The position numbers and the translations under genes were made by a program. From the NCBI GenBank assembly GCA_034387635.1, contig JAOANU010000034.1, positions 1 to 64,000 on the forward strand: a DNA stretch of 64,000 nucleotides, given 5' to 3'. This document shows positions 57,723 to 64,000 of this stretch, piece after piece (within the stretch, counting starts at the first letter, position 1; each line of letters opens with the position of its first letter). Below the pieces are notes generated by a model. The model was not told the DNA's origin. It saw nothing but the letters and a program-made list of their open reading frames with translations, and searched no databases. The DNA comes from Rhodosporidiobolus odoratus (taxonomy: Eukaryota > Basidiomycota > Microbotryomycetes > Sporidiobolales > Sporidiobolaceae).

Positions 57723-58337
57723 ACAGACACTCTTTTGTTTCCGGTACACGCCTCGTCGCGTCGACTCGTCGGTGTTCTCGTGTCACCTCTGTTTCGCTCC
57801 TTGAAGTTGCCCCCACCCTGCGTTCTCCGTCGTGCCTTCCCTCCTTGTCCACAATCGCAGTATGCCGGTGTCCTGGCCCAGCGTTGTGTTGGGGCTCACC
57901 TCTCCGTCGTTGATTCGTTTTCTTGCCGCTTGCCTCGTCAATCCCCTTGTATGGCCATCGTTGTCCGAGATTGCAAGAAGAAAAAAGACGTTGAGGTGCA
58001 TATCGTGACTGGTTGGTCAGTTGAGAGAGAGAATCGGTTAGCGAGTTTAGGAATCGGCGGTGGGGCGGGTTGGTTGGTTGAAGGAACTGGGCAGTCCTCT
58101 CCCGTTCTCTATTCGCTACCGATACTGATACTGATACTGGGACGTGTCTAAGTATACTCCTATTGACTGGGGGCATTAGGACTAGTCACATCGACACTCG
58201 TTTACATATACACGTTCACTCGACTTGGCTCGTCCTCACTCGTCCCGTCGAGACGCGCTCAGTCCTCCTTCCTTCTCCTCTCTCTCCTTCTCTCCTCTCT
58301 CTCCCTGTCCCTGTCCCAGTCCAGCTAGTGACCAGTC

Positions 58338-60662
58338 ATGGTACACCATCCACCTACTCTGTCTCACCATGCCCCCACCAAACGTCAATTGACTGCTCCC
58401 GCCATGGGTCAACCCGATTCATCTTCTTCAAACAACTCAAACAACAACTCGCCTCAAGATCCGCTCACTACAGCACAACAAGCAGCTACTACTACAGCAG
58501 CTGCACCCGTAGCTCCTACCACTACTACGACCGCAGCAAACACCGCCGTGTCTTCTTCTTCCCCCGCCAACGATCAACCCGAGTCTTCCTCTTCTCCCTC
58601 GTCGTCTTCCTCTTCTTCTGCCTCGGCCGCTGCCCCAGACCAAGCCGTGTCGAGTTCAACCACGTCGTCGACCCCGAATGCGGTTTCCACGGGTCAGACT
58701 TCGACCGCTCAGGTCGACAGCAGTGGCCCGTCCAGTTCGACTAGCGCTCAGCCAGAGAGTACGTCGGATCTCGCTGCCTCCCTCGTCAGCATGCAGCAGC
58801 TGTGACCTGCAGTATTCCTCGACTGACTTTGCGCCTTTTTTTCACCCTCCCCTTGTGTTTCCCTTTCTGTTCCCAATTTCGATGATCCCACCTCTTGTAA
58901 ATTCCTGTCGATAGCCACGGCTTCCTCGTCTTCCTCTGCGGGCGATGAAGCATCGGCTACTTCTGTATGTGCCAGGCTCCCTCTGCCGTTTGACCTCCAA
59001 TTCCCGTGTTGACTCTTCCTCTTCCTCCATGGTCAACACCACCTCTACCTTTCTGCCTTCCCTCCCGTATCCACCCATAGCGCGCCAACTCCACCACTGC
59101 TGCCGCCCCGAGCGCCTTTACCACCGTCGTCCTCGTGTCCGGCTCGTCCCTCACCTCGACCGGGTCCATGACCGCCTCGTCCGGTCTTGCTTCCGGCTCG
59201 ACGGCCGCCGACTACGGAACGGGCAGCGGAAGTGGGATGAGTACGGGGGCGGTCGTAGGCGCTGTTGCCGGTGCCATAGTCGGGATCGTGCTGATCGCTG
59301 CGGCTGGAGTTTGGGTGTTCAAGCGGGTGCGTCGCTTGCTCCAGTCCTTTCTCTCCCTTTCATTCCCGGCCCTGCAAGCTGACCTTTATTCCGTCCTTCA
59401 TTCAGTTCAACCGCTCCGACGACGAGGACGATCAGATCTCGCCCTTTGACAAGGACGACTTCCGTCGTCAATCGGTCATGCTCGACGACGTCGACACCCA
59501 CTCTCTCCGTTCTTACGGAGCCGGACCTTCTCTCGGCATGGGTATGGGAGGCATGAGCGGAATGGGCATGATGGGCATGGGAATGGGTCCTCCTCCCCCT
59601 GGACACGGGTTCCACTCTCCCCAGATGAGCGAACATTCCCTCCAATCTTTCCAAGGTGGAGGTGGGGGCGAGATGGGTTACGGCTCCTCGGGAGGAGGAG
59701 GAGGAGGAGGGGTGGTGAGGTCCAACACGATGATGACCCAAGGAGGAGGAGGGGGTGGGCCACTGCCCGGATTGGCGAGAGGTGGATCGTTGAACAGTCC
59801 TAGACCGCCTACCATGATTGGGAATCACTTTGCCGCTCATCAACATCAGCAACACCAGTTCGAACAGCAACAGCAGCAGCAGCAGCAGGCGTATGGATCC
59901 ATGATGCCGTCGTTCCAACCCGGTCAGATTGTCAACCCGTCGGCTGCTATGTCCCCCCCTCAAGCTTTCGGGGGGTTCCCTCCTTCGCCTCGAGGCTTCT
60001 CCTCCCCCGGACCTGTAGGAGGAGAGGTGTACCGAAGAGGACCCCCCTCGCCGATTCAGATCCAGACTCAGGGTGGACTCGCCCCTTACCCCTCTCTCCC
60101 CCTCCCCCTCTCGCGCGGTCCCAGCCCCCACCCTCACGGAGCGGACTTGAACCGAGCCAACTCGAACGCTTCGGCCTACTCGCAATACTCGAACGGGAAC
60201 GGAAGCGGCGAGGGAGGCGAGTTTGTTCCTGCCGCGCTCAGGCCGGGAGGGAGTGGGTTCGTCGGCGGAGGAGGAGGTGGTGGTGGTGGGGTAGGGGGGA
60301 TGGGAGCGGTTTACGAGCACGAGGAGGATCACTCGACTGCGGAGGGGACGGGACCGAGGAGTGGGACGCCTACCAACGCCAACGTTCAACAAGTCTTTTC
60401 CTCCTCCTCCGCTCCTGCGGGACAGCAGCAGCAGCAACAGCAGCGTCAGAGGGAGGAGAGTTTAGGGGCGTTTGGAGCGCAAGCGGGCAGGAGGAGGGAG
60501 TTTAGTGAAGGGTTGGACTTTGGGTTTGAGGAGAGACGAGATGGGGAGCGGAATGGAGCAAGTGCGGGTCGGGGAACTGGGAAGGAGAGGAGGAGGTTGA
60601 GTGTACGGAATGGAGGGTTGGATGGGGGGGAGGACGAGGACGCTTATGGCGGGATGCACTAA
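58338..60662 (+). CDS. Mid2-like Ser/Thr-rich single-pass membrane protein
   Basis: Begins MVHHPPTLSHHAPTKRQLTA (or the in-frame ATG at 58404). The N-terminal half is extremely Ser/Thr-rich with Ala, Pro, Asn and Gln, likely O-mannosylated and outside the cell. Introns join TASSSSSAGDEASATS to RANSTTAAAPSAFTTVVLVS. One membrane helix follows, AVVGAVAGAIVGIVLIAAAG-VWVFKR, then a splice to FNRSDDEDDQISPFDKDDFR. The tail of about 380 residues is Gly/Pro/Met/Gln-rich with polyQ runs and ends GGMH at 60662. The layout is that of fungal wall-stress sensors or mucin-like proteins such as Mid2. No signal peptide is visible at the assigned start, so the true start exon may be missing. Confidence 0.7.
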
Positions 60663-60706
60663 GTCTGTGCGTTATCTATCTCTTTCTCCCTCGCGTGCGC
60701 GCTCTC

Positions 60707-60732
60707 TCTCTCTCGAGCTCGCTCGAGAGAGA
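60707..60732. repeat. Near-perfect palindrome after the Mid2-like gene
   Basis: TCTCTCTCGAGC and GCTCGAGAGAGA are complementary arms of 12 bp separated by two bases, 45 bp after the stop codon. It could fold in the 3' untranslated RNA or be chance in a CT-rich stretch. Confidence 0.7.
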
Positions 60733-61516
60733 AACTTCCTCGCTTTCGCGTGTGCTGTAACCCTGCTGTTCCCTACTAGCTCTGACTGACCCCATCTTTT
60801 CCCTCCCTTCCCTTCTTCCCTTTCTCCGCGCGTTTGTCACCCTCCTCGCCGCAGTACCCGCCCGCTTTCCTAAGCTTAACCGCTCGCTCCACTTTCCTGA
60901 TCTCAAACCTGCCACTACTATACTACGACTACCTTCCTACTCCACGGACCTTCTTTCTCCGCCTTCGACTCGGACTCGATGATACCCCTCTTCCCTTCCC
61001 TTCCCTTCCCTTCAGTTTCGTCTTTCGTCAATCGCCTCTCTCCCGATCCGTCTTCTGTTCCCTTGCGCCGACCCCCCCAGTCTCCTTACCATTCCGTGCT
61101 CACCTCGCCTCGCGCCTCGCGCCTCACGACTCGCAGCCTCCACACTCGTTCCTTCTTGCCCTAGTCAGTATCTCACTCGCTCGTCCTTTCGTCTTTCCCT
61201 AGCCTTAGCGCGACCTCTTCTCATCTCCCTGAAGCGAGGTTGCAGCAGCTGCCCCCCCTTTTTTCTCTTCTACCACTTTATTCTTCGTTCGTCGGTGGTC
61301 GGTGTCGAATGCTACGCCGTGCGCCCTCAATTGATCAATCAGTCGTAGAGCCATATCTGTTCCACTCGTTTCTTCCTTCCTTCCTTCTTGTCAGTATACC
61401 CAGCCCACCCCCGATCTAGCTACGTAGGCCGCCTCTTTTGTCTGGTCTCGCCCTCTCGCCCTTCTCGGCCAGCCAGTCTGTCTCTCTCATTCTCTTGCCT
61501 GCTTCCTCTTCTGTCA

Positions 61517-61555
61517 AAGAGAGAGCGAGCGAGAGAGAGAGAGAGAGAGAGAGAG
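61517..61555. repeat. (GA)n microsatellite
   Basis: GAGA dinucleotide run interrupted by GC steps at its left end. It lies between the Mid2-like gene and the convergent dehydrogenase gene, in a CT-rich intergenic stretch of about 1.2 kb that contains no gene I can support. Confidence 0.85.
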
Positions 61556-61873
61556 ACTTGTTCGAGATGACCCAAGTCAGGCAAAAAAGTCGATGAGAGC
61601 TCGGAGGGCGCGCGTCCTGCTCTGCTTCAAGGGACAACCAAAAGACACAGACACGGAGCCAGGGCATTGCGACACGGCACTGCGGATCGACGGTAACAGG
61701 GTGACAGGATACTTTTACGCTAGATAGAAGATAGAAGAAACACAACAGTTCAACGAAAGGATGATTGGGGTAGACCGGAAAACCCGCACGCGCACGCGCC
61801 ACGTGGAGACTCAGCCTTGCGAATGGAATGGTCCATCCCGGCCCGAGGCGTGTTGAGTCGAGCTTGGAAAAAG

Positions 61874-63580
61874 TCACATCTTGGCCATCCTACTCCCGCC
61901 GTCGATGCGGATGACTGCCCAAAGTGTAGGTCGTGGTCGTTAGGATGTTGTGCGAGGGTGAGGGGGTTTGGGCGGCGTCGAGTCCGTGAGGGAGGAGCAA
62001 GGCAAGGGCAAAGATGAAGGCAAGGAGGGAGAGGAGGCGGGCGAGAGAAGAGAAGGGAAGGGAAGGCAAGGGAAAACAAGAGAAAGGGCAAAAGACGAGG
62101 CGGTCAGTCCCACCCACCATAACCCCAGCGCAGCTGCGCCGTCCCATATACAGTACGATCGTGAACGAGAGGACAAGCGGAAGAGAGAGGAACCGGACTC
62201 GGACGGGGAACGTACCCCCTCCGTTCAAGTACCCGTTCTCGACGATTCCAACGGCCAGTTTCGCATATTCGTCGGCACGGCCGAAGCGGGGTGGGAAGAG
62301 GGTCGTCGACAGGAGGGAGGTGCGGGCTCTGTGGATACCTTTGGGGTCAGTCACACTGCGGCGGGGAAAGTGGAGGAAGGGCGAGATGGAGGAAGCTGCA
62401 AAAGCTGATGCACTTTTCCGGGGTATTGTTGCCCATGCTTGTGGCGAACAGCGATGGAGCTATGCAGACGACTCTGACCCCTGCGAGCGGAACAAGAGTC
62501 AGCACAACAAGTTTTGCGTCATGGTCAGCCAGTCCAAGTGAGATGGCACCCAGCCACCCAAAGCGGGACAGCGATTGCTCGACAAAGAGAGCCTCGGAAA
62601 AACAACGCACCATACCTCGCTAGATCCCTTGCCATAGGCAATACCATCCCCTCGACCCCGGCCTTGCTACTAGCATAAGCCAACTGACCCATCTGCCCCT
62701 CAGTAGCGCTGACACTACTTGTCAGAATGATGACACCTTGATCCTCCTCGGCTTGTGGTGGTCGAGAGGATCGAGAGGACATAGGTTCTGATGCAGAGGA
62801 GTGGAGGGAAGACAGGTATTGCTGGACTAGGTGGGAGGCAACTTGCGTGGCGATTAGGAAGGTTCCGAGGAGGTTGATGCGGTGGACTTCAGAGAAATTG
62901 TCTGCGGGGTGGGAAGGGGTTCAGAGGCGAGACGAGCCGGTCGTGAAGGTTTGCACAAGGGGGGTAAGTGAAGAGGCGGGAAGAAACGGAGGACACGGGT
63001 CAATCAGTCTCGGTGGAGCAAAAGGTTGGATGGCAGGAGAGTTAGCGGAATTACGTGGGAGTCGAGCTCTGCTCACCGAAAGAGAAGGGCTCTCCATCGT
63101 GGCCGACAGTCTGCAAGCCGAAGAGCGCGGTGCCAAGTCAGTACAGCTCGCGAGGAGCCCGAAGAACGAACGAAAGCCCAGCAGCTGCGGCCGAGAAAGC
63201 GGGCGAGCGACACGCACCTTTCCAGCGATACCGACGCCACCACAGTGCACCACCCCGCCCCACTTTCTCCCTTTCCACTTGTTCTTGACCTCGCCCAGCG
63301 CGTCCTTGACGCTCTCCTCATCCCCGACATCGCACTCTGCATAGAATACCCTCTCGGCCCGTTCAGCTGCTGTGACAACTTCAGGTGCGCCGTGGGTGAA
63401 GGCGCTTGTGGAGTCCTGCGCGTCCCTGCTGGAGGATGAGGAGGTAAACGACCCAGCGGGTGGGGGATTGAGGTCGAGTACGGCGACGAAAGCTCTTTTG
63501 GCCAGCAGATCTCGTGATGTGGCTAGCCCCAGACCTGAAGAGCCACCTGTGACGATATAGACCAGGCCGTCGAGGTGCAT
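61874..63580 (-). CDS. Short-chain dehydrogenase, 3-hydroxyacyl-CoA dehydrogenase type 2 (HSD10) group
   Basis: Starts MHLDGLVYIVTGGSSGLGLA at 63580 with the T-G-x-x-x-G-x-G NAD-binding loop. Later blocks are YAECDVGDEESVKDALGEV, VVHCGGVGIAGK, INLLGTFLIATQVASHLVQQ, VIILTSSVSATEGQMGQLAY and ASSKAGVEGMVLPMARDL (catalytic Ser, Tyr-x-x-x-Lys), VRVVCIAPSLFATSM, FPPRFGRADEYAKLAVGIVE, then VIRIDGGSRMAKM and TGA at 61874. The EGQ(M/V)GQ.AY and FP.R(F/L)G...EYA..V..I(V/I)EN blocks place it with HSD17B10/HADH2. Known role of the group: NAD-dependent oxidation of 3-hydroxyacyl-CoAs (branched-chain or fatty acid breakdown). Insertions are present in the middle (Ser/Arg/Pro-rich around 62760-62830). The junction around TPEK is approximate. 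Confidence 0.88.
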
Positions 63581-64000
63581 GACGAGGGAGAGGTGTCGGA
63601 GGAGGGATCGAGGTGGAGAAGCGGTATTACGAGGAAGACGGTCAAGGGCGCTGGGCGGGTCTGGAGGGGTACAAGCAGGTTACGAGCTAGCTCCTGTTTA
63701 CGTCTGAGGTGTGCTTGTACCAGCGAAGTTTGTGTATGGATCGCAAAACGAGGGAAACAGCGAAAGATCGAATGTCCGACCGGCCTCTTCCGGCTCTCTT
63801 GTAACAGCCGTCGAACCGCCGCAAAATACGCACAGGGAGTACTGTACGCGTAATCGGGCGTATGGACTACTCTCCGACGTTACTCCAAGATTCCTCCGGC
63901 TGCAATTCAACGGGGTCGGTCTCTTCAGCCGTCGCTACAACCACTCGCACTCGCATTCAACTCGCACGATACGTTCCAAGACTACGCCCAAAGCTTGAAA
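63581..64000. other. Right edge, no gene supported
   Basis: A plus-strand frame of 95 codons (63711-63998) has no recognisable motif. Presumably the promoter of the dehydrogenase and the start of an unseen neighbour. Confidence 0.4.

Noticed and set aside
58437..60437. Long minus-strand frames opposite the Mid2-like gene
   Set aside because: They are shadows of a GC-rich, low-complexity coding strand; the plus strand has the membrane helix and phased introns.

Overview
The window looks like a chromosome segment from a basidiomycete yeast of the Microbotryomycetes type (Rhodotorula/Sporobolomyces-like). The assignment is inferred from GC-rich intron-dense genes, a macrofage-activating-glycoprotein-type secreted protein, Knh1-like and Mid2-like wall proteins, and many F-box/LRR paralogs. 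No bacterial operons, CRISPR arrays or rRNA genes were seen. Most genes have several short introns of about 50-110 bp, so I rebuilt them by joining exons across GT-AG sites. I checked phase by exon lengths for the ones marked as fully phased.

Left part (1-15.8 kb): the 3' end of THI4, two secreted or wall proteins on the minus strand, acireductone dioxygenase (ADI1), and a centromeric histone H3 (CENP-A/Cse4). Then come a two-repeat gene of an unrecognised protein family, an F-box gene fragment, PEX7, a Yar1-like ankyrin protein, a decayed F-box gene, a one-repeat paralog of the unrecognised family, and a possible retroelement scrap.

Middle (15.8-34.8 kb): a mitochondrial carrier with a GC-AG intron, a 31-nt poly-G run, a large macrofage-activating-glycoprotein-like secreted protein, and NAD(P)HX dehydratase. 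An F-box gene truncated after about 70 codons follows. It abuts a 10-kb tandem array of 4.3 nearly identical units of about 2.35 kb that have no convincing coding capacity.

Right part (34.8-64 kb): VPS10 (sorting receptor), a head-to-head F-box pair (one intact, one with an in-frame TAG), an AsaB/CmcJ-type oxidoreductase divergent from fructosamine-3-kinase, a small membrane protein, cytidine deaminase, CKS1 divergent from NBP35, a DNM1-type dynamin, a Mid2-like membrane protein, and an HSD10-type short-chain dehydrogenase.

The housekeeping genes serve unrelated pathways: methionine salvage, thiamine, peroxisome import, metabolite repair, vacuolar sorting, cytosolic Fe-S assembly, cell cycle and mitochondrial fission. 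The unusual content is the two-member repeat family with a conserved exon layout, the 2.35-kb array, a related repeat inside unusually long introns of VPS10 and NBP35, and the F-box gene birth-and-death cluster.
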